From assembly GCA_036023115.1 (NCBI GenBank), contig JAYKKT010000086.1, positions 12,415,501-12,479,500 on the forward strand: a stretch of 64,000 nucleotides of DNA, read 5' to 3'. The notes beneath the pieces were generated by a model, which searched no databases, was not told the DNA's origin, and saw only the letters and a program-made list of their open reading frames with translations. This document shows, piece after piece, positions 23,798 through 35,562 of the stretch (its first letter is position 1; every line of letters begins with the position of its first letter). The position numbers and the translations under genes are program-made. The stretch comes from Brasenia schreberi (lineage: Eukaryota > Streptophyta > Magnoliopsida > Nymphaeales > Cabombaceae).

Positions 23798-24612
23798 ATC
23801 AGTTTGAAATTTCGAAGCTGCTCACTCAGTGTTGAAGCAGGGTTTCAAGGACCAAGATTAGAAACCCATCATCTAGAAGCAAACAATACGATAACGTAGG
23901 ATATCAAGTTGTATAGTGACGAACAACTTCACAAGGATTATTCTTTGCAACAATTGCGACACAAGGAGCTACCACTCTCCTGGCTAAGTCGCCCCCAAAG
24001 AACCTTCAAGTTGGTATCTGGTAGGGGGTCTCCTTAACAACAGCTCGGTTCTTAAAAAACTGCCGTTTTTCTTTCAGTTCCCTTGGAAATAGAAAAGTAC
24101 AACCGCTGCAGTGGAACTGCCGAAACCATGAAGAGATAGATGACATTTTTAGTTGAACTCCCACAGCGTCACTCTGTTCATCAGAGAGTCGAAATGCTTG
24201 GATGCCTGCATATTGTGTGTAGCAAAGGAAAACAGGAGTGAAAAGACGCTTTGTAACCAGTGCGGTATCTCAGGGTTCATTGCAGGGTGCATTATCAAGG
24301 CCTCTATCAATCCAATAAGCTACAATAGTGGAAGTTATCCCCATTGTAACAACGGCAATATTTGCTTTTATCATAATAGAGGGCTCCAGAACCGCCAGGC
24401 AGGAAAAAGAAAAAAAATAGTAGCTTGAGTATTCTGATCCTATAACTAAGAGACACGGCTGGGAGCACGAGAGCCAAGTCTACGTGTATTACCCTACTAA
24501 AAGTATCTTTAATGGCAGGAAATATTAGCATTTCAACATATAGTACGTGACATTTCTTGCATGAACCCTACTTGTATCTCCTGCTGCATAAACTGGTTAA
24601 GAAGATCAGTTC
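23798..24612. other. 3' flank of the NRAMP gene
   Basis: The part next to 24612 is probably the 3' UTR of the minus-strand NRAMP gene. The frames at 24153-24428 and 24307-24531 lie antisense or sense in this UTR and have no motif. Confidence 0.35.
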
Positions 24613-26069
24613 TTAGTCAAAATTATCAACGCTTCTTGTTGGAGGCAGCTGCATTCTTACTATGTCTTCCCTGGGCAGTACATAAACTGATCTGTTCATC
24701 TCCGTCTCTGCACTAGATCTTCGTCCTTCAAGTGGTAACAAGTAAGTTACTTCTCTGTCTTTTCGGAAAACCAAGTATAGGATCCCAGCCAAGTAGACCA
24801 ACATGGCGCCAAAGCCAAGGATTCCAAGAAATACTGCTGCTACAGTCTGAAGTCCACCATGAAGGAGTAACTTGATGAAGCTACTAATTAAATAATATAT
24901 ATTGATCACCATAATTCCAGAACCTATCACCCATGTCAATCCCATGATCTGCACGTGAGCAAAAGATGATATATAGCATGTAAAACACAATTTTGATGAG
25001 GCTTGGTCATAATATGCCCCAAAGGACGAAAATCTACCAGATAAATGAATGAGAATATGAACAGTGATGCAGTACAGTTCCAAATGCTACTATTATTATC
25101 AGTATTATCAGCATTCATCATTGTCGGCATTGTTCAGCAGCAGCAGCAGTAGCAGTAATAGTACACTGGGCTTAGAAGAGCACCACCACTTCAGAATGGA
25201 AATTAATTGCAGATCAAAAACACTAGCCTTGTTATAGCTTTCAAAGCTTATACCTAAAGACAAGGCTATCTGTCACCATATATGAAGAATTAAGCATGGC
25301 CAATTGCACCTTTTATAATGAGTCTCCTCAGAAGCAGCAGTCAATATTTGGGACAAGCAAGATCCCCAAGAAAAAACTTTAGGCCAAGATAAATATTGCA
25401 AAAAGGATGATGCAAGAGAGAGGGAGAGAGCAGGTTGATGAAAAGAAACAACCGTAGTTGTACAACTGGACAAAAACAAATTCATTAGGCTTATCTCAGA
25501 GCTACACGGGTCCAGCTGGCAAGGGCAGCTGCAGGGCTGGGTAAGAGACGGGTTTCTGCAAACATGACATAGGGGTTTGGATATATGTACAAGCACATAA
25601 ATACATGGTGAAAACTGCACAGTTACATCGAAAAGCTTGGTGTCACCCTGTGGATCTCAAACTACAGATGACTGGACCATGAAAAGGAAAAAATATGAAA
25701 TCAGAGAGGTCAGAAACTCAATGAACTTAAAGCACCCAAAGGTATGGCATCCATGCAAAGAGCTCGTGAAAAATCCAAGTTACAAAACTGAGATATTCTA
25801 TACAAATATTTTAGCAGTACTTCAAAAATATCACAAAGTGGAACGTTGATAACATATTTTAAATGGAAAATTATCAGGATATCTGTTGTGGCACTTAAAA
25901 TTGGAAAATGTACGTTCGTATCAGATACTTTCATGAGCAAACAATGTAAGTAAACACAAGCATAGCGTCTTACCAACTTAGAGTTCACATATGGTCCCAT
26001 CTTTGTATTACAGCTTGTAAACTTAAGGAGTGGAACAAGAGCAAATGGTAGCTCAAAGGACAAAATCAT
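24613..26069 (-). CDS. NRAMP: NRAMP metal transporter, last two exons only
   Basis: NRAMP proteins co-transport divalent metals (iron, manganese) with protons across the plasma membrane or the tonoplast, using 11-12 membrane helices. Two coding exons fit: 25974-26069 (32 codons, including [12 protein letters not shown], a conserved NRAMP helix, and NTKMG) and 24613-24948 (111 codons plus stop). The second gives three hydrophobic segments around [35 protein letters not shown] and [13 protein letters not shown], then a polar tail ending PTRSVDNFD. Both junctions are phase 0 with good GT and AG signals. The 1,025-bp intron between them holds a CAG-rich microsatellite (about 25136-25165). The preceding exons, which should carry the DPGN and MPH metal-site motifs, are absent up to 33 kb. 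Beyond that only transposons are seen. Either the gene is truncated, or the intron upstream exceeds 37 kb. Confidence 0.85.
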
Positions 26070-26497
26070 CTGCACGGAGAGTATGTCAATGCATCAATTA
26101 ACAAACATCATCAGAACTATCAGTGAATCCTTGCAAGTAACTCTTGACAAAATGAACGTATATAAGCCTAACTCTCGCTAAAACAGCAAATAAGCTCAAG
26201 TCCAAGACTATATGATATCGCATGCAATAGCAAAGCAGTTAATCACATACTTAAGTCAATAAACTGCCCATGTAGTTCAAGAACATTGACAGAATCATGC
26301 TAGTATGTGAGCATAGATATTGGGTCAAAAGCATGCATGCCCATAGAAGTTTATGCATTAAGAAATAAATGATGATGTAAATGCAATATTAGCACCTTAA
26401 GATAACCATTTAATCAAAATGATAGGAGTTAAAATCACAGCAAAGCATGTGTGTGGACACTATCAACATAACGCAAACCTTATGCTTAGGAGTATAT
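26070..26497. other. Sequence upstream of NRAMP exon, intron or truncation flank
   Basis: No further NRAMP exon can be read on the minus strand. Copia-1 begins at 26503. Confidence 0.45.
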
Positions 26498-26502
26498 CAG
26501 TT

Positions 26503-26849
26503 TGTTAATATGTTGTGTAGTGTCATATCATGTTGCGTCATGTAATGTCGTGTTATGTCATGTCGTGTGTAGTTTGTGTCTAAGTGTGTTAAGTACAAAT
26601 AATGATTGGACCCAATGGATCTGGATCAGATCCATTGGAAACCATATCCTAGATCTAGGGTTAATTATGTCTTTTAAGTTAGATTAAGTTTAGTATAAAG
26701 TCTGAGATTCATTAGAGCAGTCATTAACAAGAAAGAAAGAAAGGATCGACCACCAGAAACAGGGGCCGATTATGTCAGAATGTCAACTGCTGATGAATGA
26801 ATGATTTTCTTTCATTTTTGTCAATGAAATCCGATGATTGAAAGCAATA
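26503..26849 (+). repeat. Copia-1 5' LTR
   Basis: 347 bp, from TGTTAATATG to AAAGCAATA. It contains a near-perfect palindrome at 26612-26638 (CCAATGGATC, 7 bases, GATCCATTGG), then CTTTTAAGTTAGA and a TATA-like AGTATAAAG. This is the promoter-bearing LTR. Confidence 0.95.
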
Positions 26850-26862
26850 TGGTATCAGAGCC
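26850..26862 (+). promoter_or_regulatory. Copia-1 primer binding site
   Basis: TGGTATCAGAGCC is complementary to the 3' end of initiator methionine tRNA and directly abuts the LTR, the standard priming site for plant copia elements. Confidence 0.95.
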
Positions 26863-27393
26863 TTGCACGTGGACGTAGCGGCAGCCGAGGTACCTAGTTC
26901 CTGGAAAAATCATCAAGTAAGTGATGTATTAATTTTCTGAACGTTTGATAAAAAGAAGATTATATATAAAGTCATCAGGAAGAGTATCAATCTGTATATT
27001 AGAACAAAAGCAATAGCCATGTGCATATCCAGGGCAGCATTCCTGTCACTCCTTTTGACAACGATTCAATGATGGAAGATGAAATGGACAGGGAAAGCAT
27101 TAGGACAAAATGGTTTGCATCTTGAAAGCAAGAAAAGATAAAGGATAATACTGAATCCATCAGTGAGAAGAAAATTGTCTCGGACAGATATTGAATCGTA
27201 AGTCAGTGACAGGAGGTAACTAGTCGCAGATAGTCAATATCAGGATCAGATATTGCATCTTAAGGCGCAGTAAAGAATCGTCAACATCATCTATATTGAC
27301 GGCAGGAAGTATCGACATATATTGTATCACAAGTTGTTCATATCATCCATATTGATAGCAACTTCGAATCACGAGTTGCAGTGGAAATGAAAT

Positions 27394-27477
27394 ATTGACT
27401 AAATCGTCAATATCACCACCGATAGCAATCTGAACATTGACTGAATAGTCAATATCACCACCACAACAACCTGAAAA
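27394..27477 (+). repeat. 42-bp tandem repeat in the Copia-1 leader
   Basis: Copies at 27394-27435 and 27436-27477 share ATTGACT, TCAATATCACCACC and CAA.CTGAA. Each copy contains an inverted pair ATTGACT/GTCAAT. The wider leader from 27180 repeats TCAATATC and GATATTGA words many times. Confidence 0.8.
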
Positions 27478-27600
27478 ATAAAGGCAGTGTTAGAAATATT
27501 GAAAGACTTTGTTGAAAGTATACAAGATAAATTGAACTGCTAGCATAATCAATTAGGGTATTAAGAAATCAATTCTTAATATCTTTCAATCTTAATCAAG

Positions 27601-30600
27601 ATGGAAGAAAAGTCGAAAGAGGAAATTATGTCAGCCACATATGGACAGGATCAGAAGATCGAACCATTTCAAATTACAAACATTCCTTTAGATGGAAGAA
27701 ATTATAGAGAATGGGCCAGATCTATCGAGCTACTATTACGATCCAGAGGAAAAGCTTCCATTATCAAACAGAATTCAACACCTTTAGAAGGAAGCAGTGC
27801 AGACTATGAACGTTGGGTGAAAGAAGATGCTCTTCTAAGTTCCTGGCTAATTCAATCTATGAATCCATCTATCAGTAAAATCTTTATCTATATGGAATCA
27901 ACGGCTGAGATTTGGACTGCAGTAGAAGAAGCTTACTCTAGACAGAAGAATATTGCAAAAGAATACGAGATTATTGAAAGGATAAGAAAATGTCGTCAAG
28001 GAACCAGATCAATAAGTGAGTATTATGGGGAATTGCGTGAACTCTGGAATGAACAAAGACATATTGTGGAAAACAAATACAGTCATTATGTAAAATAGAG
28101 AACAACTGAGTCTAAAATTCGAAAAGTATTTGATCTGCTATGGGGAGTTTCATCAGATTATGAATCCATTAAATTAAACATTCTAAGCAAGGAAGAACTT
28201 TCGTCATTTGGCACAGTATATTCACTCTTACTGAGGGAGGAAGACAGAAAGAATCTAGATAAAGGTGAACATATACAAGTGGAAAAATCTGCATTTGTTG
28301 GTAGAGGACAGAGCACTTATTAGAGAGGGAGAGACCCATTCAGAGGTAGAGGAAGAGGAAGTAATCAGTACTATGATGATAAGAGCAAACTACAGTGCAC
28401 ACATTGTGGAAAGAAAAGGCACACAAAAGAACAATGTTGGGAAATTATTGGAAAACCTTCAGAATATAGAGATTATGACAGGAAACCCACAGAATATAAA
28501 GATTTTGGCAGTCACGTGGCAACTATATCTGAAAAGAAAGCTGATATGAATCCAATAAACGAAGTGACAGAATTAAAGAAGTAGATTGCAGAAATTAAAA
28601 CACGTTTACGTGATCAACCTTCAACTTCCTCATAAAAAACATAACCAAGTCCTCCTACCTCATACAACATTAGTGGTAATTATTCACTTAAAGATTCTTC
28701 AGTTTCTTCTAATTGGATAATAGATTCAGGGGCTACTGATCATATGGTAGGAAACAAATCTAATCTTATGCAGTATGAAGTGAATTCAACTCCTCAGTAT
28801 GTAAAGGTAGCAAATGACTCATTAATTCTTATGGCAGGAAAGGGAACAATTCAGAGAGATAATCTCATACTTAATTCAGTGATATATATTCCAGAGTTTC
28901 CTGTAAATCTACTTTCATTAAGTTCATTGGTTAGAGATATGAATTGTTCAGTTACTTTTTCTCCATATGGTTGTGTTTTTTAGGATTTAAAGACGGGAAG
29001 AACCTTTGGTCGTGGTGAACTACGCAATGGACTATACATATTATCTGGAGATCAAATTCCAAAAAATCAAAGAGCATTGGCAGCTAGTACTACAGAAGAA
29101 GAAATAAAGATTTGGCATAGTAGATTAGGACATTTGCCTGTTTCAAAATTGAGAGAACTTATTTCCCTTTCAATTCCTAGTGATATGGTATTTCAATGCG
29201 ATGTATGCCAAAGAGCAAAACATCATAGAGCTACTTTTCCTAGCAGTAATTCAAGATCTGTTGTTCCTTTTGAGTTGATACAATCTGATGTTTGGGGACC
29301 ATGTGTAATACCTTATGTTGGAAATTTTAAGTACTTTGTTACCTTTATTGATGATTTTTTAAGCCTTACATTTGTTTATTTAACGAAGTCTAAGTCAGAA
29401 ATCTCCTCTATTTTTCCTCTGGTTCATCATCTTATCAAGACTCAATTTGGATATACTGTTAAAACACCCAGATCAGATAATGGTAGAGAATATTGTAATA
29501 CTCAATTGGAATCATATCTCCAATCTCATGGTATTATACATCAGACATCTTGTGTTTATACACCACAACAAAATAGAGTAGCTGAAAGGAAGAATCGACA
29601 TATTTTGGAGGTTGCTAGAACTTTACTTCTTGAATATAATGTTCCCAAATATTTTTGGCCAGAAGCAATTCTGACAGCAGTATATATCATAAACAGGATT
29701 CCAACTATGACTCTAGCAGGAAAGTCACCATTCAAGATGATTAAGCCGGATGATAATCCATTTCATCTTATTCCCAAAATATTTGGATGCGTTTGTTATG
29801 TGTGTGTTCAGCAGCAATTTAGAGACAAACTTGATCCAAGGGCGGTAAAATGTATTTTCATTGGATATTCTTATGAGAAGAAAGGATATGTATGTTATGA
29901 TCCTAATTCTCATAAAAGATATATTTTTATGGATGTGACTTTCTTTGAAACCACTCCATATTACAAAAATTCGAAGGATCCTCCCAATCCTACTATCAAA
30001 GAATCAATTGTTCTTCCCAGGTTTATTGAAAGTGAAGAATCAGAGGAAACAAACTCTCTTACAGAAACAGATCAAATTCGAGGAGACAAAGAAATAAAAG
30101 TATACTGAAAGGGAGAGAGAAATATTTTTATAAACAAACAAACCGAGATGTTAAATCAAGGGGGAGAAACAAGATCTACTTCGAATGACAGTATAGAAGA
30201 TTCAAGACATGAGGACTTAGATGAATCAGATATTCCCATAGCCCTCAGAAAAGGAAAGAGATCATGTCGTAAGTATCCGATTTCTCAATTCATATCTTAT
30301 GATAGATTATCAGAAATTTGTGTTAAGGGCTGAGACGTATCATATTCCAAAAAATTATTTTGAAGCTTCTAAAGATAAGCAGTGGGTTGAAGCTATGAAG
30401 TCTGAAATTCAAGCATTAGAAAAGAATCAGACTTGAGAACTCAGTGATCTACCAGAAGGCAGAAAAACAGTCTCATGCAAGTGGGTATATACAATCAAAT
30501 ACAAAGCAGACGGTTCATTAGAAAGATACAAGATAAGGCTAGTTGCACGAGGATATAGTCAATCATATGGGATTGATTATGAGGAGACATTTGCACCAGT

Positions 30601-31860
30601 AGCTAAACTTCCATCTATACTAGTTATTATCAGCATTGCAACGCAGAGAAACTGGGTAATGTGGCAACTAGATGTGAAAAATGCATTTCTACAGGGGGAA
30701 CTCAAAGAAGAAGTCTATATGGAATTACCACCGGGATATCCGAATCCTAAGAAACCGGTATGTAGATTAAGAAAAGCTATCTATGGGTTAAAACAATCTC
30801 CAAGAGCTTGGTTTGAGAAGTTCGGCAGAAGTATCATAAACTTGGGTTATCAAAAAAGTGTGAGTGATCATACATTATTCTTTAAGAAAGGAGACAAATT
30901 AAGTATACTATTAGTAGAATGATATTATTGTTATAGGTGATGACTTCGAAGAAATTCATAAATTAAAGGATCTTCATCAGTTATTTGATATTAAGGATCT
31001 TAGAAGATTACATTATTTTTTAGGCATTGAAATAACCTATTCAGGAAGTGATATATTTCTGAATCAAAGAAAATATAGTTTAGATCTTTTACAAGAAGTC
31101 AGGATGGAAAATTATAGACCTACATATACTCCAATGGATGTGAATCATAAGCTACAGCTGGAAGATGGAGCTGAAAAGATAGATGTGACAAAATATCAGC
31201 AATTGGTTGGAAAATTAATATACCTGACCATCACACGTCCAGATATAGCATATGCAGTGAGTATAGTAAACAGATTTATGCAATCCCCATCTAAGTATCA
31301 CATGGATGCTGTGTTCCACATATTAAGATATCTGAAGACAACTCTAGGATATGGAATCACTTACAGAGCTAATGGTCACACCAATATTGAGATTTATACA
31401 GATGCTGATTGGGCAGGTTCAACAGAGAATAGAAAGTCAACCTCAGGATATATTACTTTGATTGGTAGTAACATAGTTTCATGGAAAAGCAAAAAATAGT
31501 TGGTTGTAGCTAGATTGATAGCTGATACAGAGTACAGAGCAATATCATCAGGAATATGTAAAGGAAAATGGCTGAGAACTTTACTGATGGAAATAGATTT
31601 ATTTACTGGAAACACTATACCAATATTCTGTAACAGCAAAGCAGCTATTCAGATTGCATCAAATCCGGTGTACCATGAAAGAACAAAACATATTGAAATA
31701 GATTGTCATTTTATCTGAGACAGTGTACATGGAAAAGAATTTCAGTTAGAACATGTGCAATCAGGACATCAATGTGCAGACATGTTGACAAAAGCAGTTA
31801 CCAGAGTTATACTTGAGAGGTTGTGTAGCAAGTTGGGTGTAACATCTATCTTTCACCCAA
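27601..31860 (+). pseudogene. Copia-1 gag-pol, broken by stops and frameshifts
   Basis: Starts at ATG 27601 after a 740-bp leader. Gag (27601-28098) carries FQITNIPLDGRNYREWARS. A CCHC knuckle (CTHCGKKRHTKEQC) lies near 28400 in another frame. The protease DSGATDH is near 28728. The GAG-pre-integrase HHCC zinc site and integrase core (FIDD, SDNGREY and ERKNRH blocks) lie in the 343-residue frame 29077-30108. RT begins near 30460, with WQLDVKNAFLQGEL at 30660. The catalytic YVDD is destroyed by a frameshift near 30915. RNase H (YTDADWAGS) lies in 31104-31499, followed by a TAG and the C-terminal KHIEIDCHFI region to about 31863. At least six interruptions make it non-autonomous. Confidence 0.92.
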
Positions 31861-31872
31861 CTTGAGGGGGAG

Positions 31873-32219
31873 TGTTAATATGTTGTGTAGTGTCATATCA
31901 TGTTGCGTCATGTAATGTCGTGTTATGCCATGTCGTGTGTAGTTTGTGTCTAAGTGTGTTAAGTACAAATAATGATTGGACCCAATGGATCTGGATCAGA
32001 TCCATTGGAAACCATATCCTAGATTTAGGGTTAATTATGAATTTTAAGTTAGATTAGGTTAAGTATAAAGTCTGGGATTCATTAGGGCAGTCATTAACAA
32101 GAAAGAAAGAAAGGATCGGCCACCAGAAACAGGGGTCAATTATGTCAGAATGTCAGCTGCTGATGAATGAATGATTTTCTTTCATTTTTGTCAATGAAAT
32201 CCAATGATTGAAAGCAATA
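31873..32219 (+). repeat. Copia-1 3' LTR
   Basis: 347 bp, the same length as the 5' LTR with 13 substitutions and no gaps. The palindrome is kept at 31982-32008. It is preceded by the purine tract at 31864-31872. Confidence 0.95.
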
Positions 32220-32224
32220 CAGTT

Positions 32225-33035
32225 GACCTCCATAAGAGGCATGAAGGGAATACTTGGTTTCTTTCAAAGGAACTATGAAGTATTAAAAATGATCTACAAA
32301 ATGTTTTGTTGCATTTTTTTCTAATTACACTTCTTCATAGTCATGCATGATTGCCATTAGTTTAGAATTCTACTGTTGATTCTTTTGTGCTGCTCTTTTT
32401 CTGGTCACAATCAGGCTAACTAGTGTTTCATAATGAACACACTTTGAAACCCATTGGAAACTTGTAGTACATATGTTGAAAGCTGAGAGGAGAAATAAGA
32501 ATAGTATCAGATGGAGAAAAAAAGAGGAAAGAGGCAAATGCGTCACACTTCATGTCTTGGGGGAGGCTGCAACGTTTATAGGAGAAACCATACAAGGGTT
32601 CGGAAAATGTACTAGCTATCTTAAAATTTATACTGTTATGGTTACTTAACAAAAGTTCCAAAAATCCTAGTGTGAGATGAATTGATGACAGGGTCAATAT
32701 CTATACTTTCTCATTTCATAGCTCCACAAATTATGCATCATGTTAAATGGTATCCAACTTGTTCCTGTGGGTCCAACAGAACATGATGATGCCATGATGG
32801 TCCTGAAGCACAAAAACCGTTGTCTCTGCCCATTAGACTTGATGATTTTTCACCATCCACATTTGTCTTTTCCCCGCCAGTTTCATCTTAAGTTTCAATA
32901 TGCTTTGTCAAGATAACTTAAGCACATCTTCTTTTAATACTTTTGTTATCTCTTTCTCCTCAACTAAGTTTAAGTTTTTAATATCCATTGATCCATTTCA
33001 TTTTTTTGGCAGCCTGAAGCAAGTTGGAGTTCCCT
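32225..33035. other. Sequence between Copia-1 and an RTE tail
   Basis: Before Copia-1 inserted, this was continuous with 26070-26497. I searched the minus strand for further NRAMP exons and found none. The frame at 32428-32697 has no motif. Confidence 0.4.
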
Positions 33036-33084
33036 ATCAACAACAACAACTAAGCCTTTTCCCATACTAGATAGGGGTCTGCTA
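33036..33084 (-). mobile_element. RTE LINE (or related SINE) 3' tail fragment
   Basis: On the minus strand it reads AGACCCCTATCTAGTATGGG, then AAAAGGCTTAGTTGTTG and a (TTG)n tail. This is the same 3' end as the RTE copies at 38700 and 43900. Only about 50 bp remain, cut by the LTR of Copia-2 at 33085. Au-type plant SINEs share this tail with RTE elements, so the parent could be either. Confidence 0.75.
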
Positions 33085-35487
33085 TGTTCAAACATTAATA
33101 AGCAGAATACATAATTTCTGGTTGGAGGAAATCTCTCCACCATGGACACCCTCGTCGGCTTCTTCCTGTGCCCTCCTGGCTGCTGACTTTTACACACACT
33201 TACTAACCCTAACTAATGCTAATACTTTTAATATCTTTATAACTTAAATGACTAATCTATTCTTACTTAACTACACTTAACAATCATACCAGATAATTAC
33301 AAATGGATCCAATATTTGGACCCGATACCACTTCTTACACTCTCCCTTAAGTTGAGTGGAAGATGTTCATTACACCCAGCTTACTGCTATTGACTACTTT
33401 AGTAAGAAATTTTGCCCTTTAATCTACTGAATTAACATAAACCAACTTAAACTCTTGACTTGCTACTTTTTTTCTTATGAAGTGGCAGTCAATCTCGATA
33501 TGTTTAGTCCTCCCATGATACACAAAATTTAAAACAATTTGTATAGTTGCACTGTTGTCACAATATAAGGAAACATGACATAACACCTCCATTCTCAACT
33601 CATGTAAAAGAGATATTAACCACACCCCTTCACACATCACTTGAGTAACTACTCTATACTCAACTTTAATACTAAATCGGGCAACAACAAATTGTTTTTT
33701 ACTCTTTCATGAAACTATATTGCCCCCAAATAATGTAATGTATCTAGAAGTAGATTTCATGTCATCAAGAGATCCAACCCAGTCTGCATTTGAATACACT
33801 TTAATATTAAGATCTTCAAAATTAGAGTATAGGAGACCAGATCCACGAATAGATTTCTCATACCTCAAAATTCGATAAACTACATCCATACGTGTTTTCG
33901 TTGAAGCATGCATGAATCTACTAACCATACCAACTGCATTAGTAATATCTGGACAGGTAATAGTTAGGTAAATCAACTTCCCAACCAATTTTTTATACTT
34001 GCCCACATATCTATATTTTGTGTCATCATCAAGGTATGGTTTTTTGTTTATTTCAATTATCACACTTCTGGCAATCTGTCATGTTAGTATCTAAGTCCAT
34101 AATGTATTTTCTTTGGGTTAGAGCATCAAGTTTAATCTGTATCTCAGTATTCATAACAAAGTTTTTATAACTTTTAGAAGTGCATCCATAAGACATATTG
34201 GGAGATAAGATAGAGAGTGCAAGTTCTTTTACCTTTTCAAAGGGTAATAGGCAACCGAGAATATGACTCTATAAGAGGCTGAGGATCTGAATTCGAAGAT
34301 AGATCTTTGGTCTTGGTCACTTGAATTTGATCTTGAGACATTGTAACATTTCTTGGTATCTGTCTGTACACCATGATCTCTTTTAGAGCAAAGTCAATCC
34401 CTTATTTCTCGTCGGGTTCTAATTCTACTTCTCCAGCTTATTGGAAGGATATTCGTAAGTTTCACTGAATTCACAAGCTTTCCTTTGGAAGAATAGTGGG
34501 GTGTAGACTAAAAAAAGGTCACATCAATGGAAACATATGTTCTACGAATTGGATCATAATATTTGTACTATTTTTGTGAGTTCCAAGGAATACACTTGAG
34601 TACCAAAGAAAATGAGTGAGTAAGAGTTTTCCAAGGACTTTCTCTACTCAGTACAGAACTTGGCATTCTATTCTATTGATCAAATAGATTGAGGTTAAGA
34701 TAGTTTCACCCCAATAAAATTTAGGTGCATTGCACCCAATAAGAAGTGTGTGAGCTACTTCCAGAATGTGTTTTTTCCTTTCAGCAAACCCATTTTACTG
34801 AAGAGTATTTGGACAAATAGTTTGATGAATAATGCCATGTGAACAGAGATAATCATGTAATTGGACAAGATACTCCCATATTGTCGGAATGAATTTTTTT
34901 TACATAGGAATTAAATTGGGTTATGCTAAACTTGTGGACAATTGAAAAAATAGTTGAAACTTCAGTCTTGGATTTCATTAAGTATACTATTGAAAGTCGG
35001 GTACAATCATCTATAAAGGACACAAAGTACTTTTGACCACTAAGAGAGTTGACTGGACTAGAACACCAAATATGTGAATGAATTACTTCAAAAGGACGTG
35101 ACTTTTTACACTCACTACTAGAATACCAAACCTTTAAATATTTTGCCTTTTCACATACATCACATTCTAGGGATACATTATTTGATTCAAGAAAAAAACT
35201 ATGATTTACATCATTCAATTTAGACACAAGTAAATGTCCCAAGTGCTCATGCCATAGTCTCCACTTGGTGTGATAGTGGAAGTAGTACTCGAAGAACAAC
35301 TAGCAGAGTAGTCATCAAGTATATTTAGCCCCTTCTCAAACTACCATGATCAAAGATGTTCTCGATCTTTAGATCTTGGAAAACAAAACCAGAGGGAGAG
35401 AATGTGATTCAACAATTAAGAGATTTTGTTAACGAACAAACAGATAACAAATTTACAGGAAAGCTTGAAACATGAAATACAAAAGAT
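33085..35487 (-). mobile_element. Copia-2: truncated, decayed copia element
   Basis: On the minus strand the 3' LTR (33085-33339, TGTAAGAAG to GTTTGAACA) follows a purine tract (TTAAGGGAGAG). Upstream come RNase H (33419-33640, including KHIEIDCHFI), the RT/RNase H part at 33707-34063 (LVGKLIYLTITCPDI and YSNADWVGS) and the pre-integrase and integrase part at 34853-35299 (WHEHLGHL, CDVCEKAK, FIDDCTRL). Most of RT is lost: between about 34070 and 34250 the frame jumps to decayed linker sequence. The element runs into the 5' LTR of Copia-3 at 35488, and its protease, gag and 5' LTR are missing. It inserted into an RTE tail. Confidence 0.85.
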
Positions 35488-35541
35488 TGTTGCAGATCGA
35501 GATCAAGATTAGTTTATGTTTCTGTTATGTATTTGAGCTTA

Positions 35542-35562
35542 TGTTTCTTAAGTAATTTGGAT
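35542..35562 (+). repeat. RTE-C target-site duplication, left copy
   Basis: A 21-bp copy of LTR sequence starting TGTTTCTTAAGT, repeated with one mismatch at 38722-38742 on the other side of RTE-C. Long variable duplications are typical of target-primed LINE insertion. Confidence 0.9.

Larger units (their letters stand above)
26498..32224 (+). mobile_element. Copia-1: complete but defective Ty1/copia retrotransposon
   Basis: It has two 347-bp LTRs, a 5-bp target duplication CAGTT (26498-26502 and 32220-32224), an initiator-Met-type primer site directly after the 5' LTR, and a purine tract (GAGGGGGAG) directly before the 3' LTR. Internal order is gag, protease, integrase, RT, RNase H, as in copia. 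I count 13 differences between the LTRs (about 3.7%), so the insertion is fairly young, on the order of one or two million years at commonly used plant rates. The LTRs begin TG but end TA, not CA. It lies upstream of the NRAMP exons and opposite to them. Confidence 0.95.

Noticed and set aside
32225..33035. Further NRAMP exons upstream of Copia-1
   Set aside because: None of the conserved NRAMP helices or the DPGN and MPH motifs can be read in any minus-strand frame.
33036..33084. Au-type SINE
   Set aside because: The tail would fit, but there is no tRNA-like A and B box beside it; the adjoining sequence is the LTR of Copia-2.
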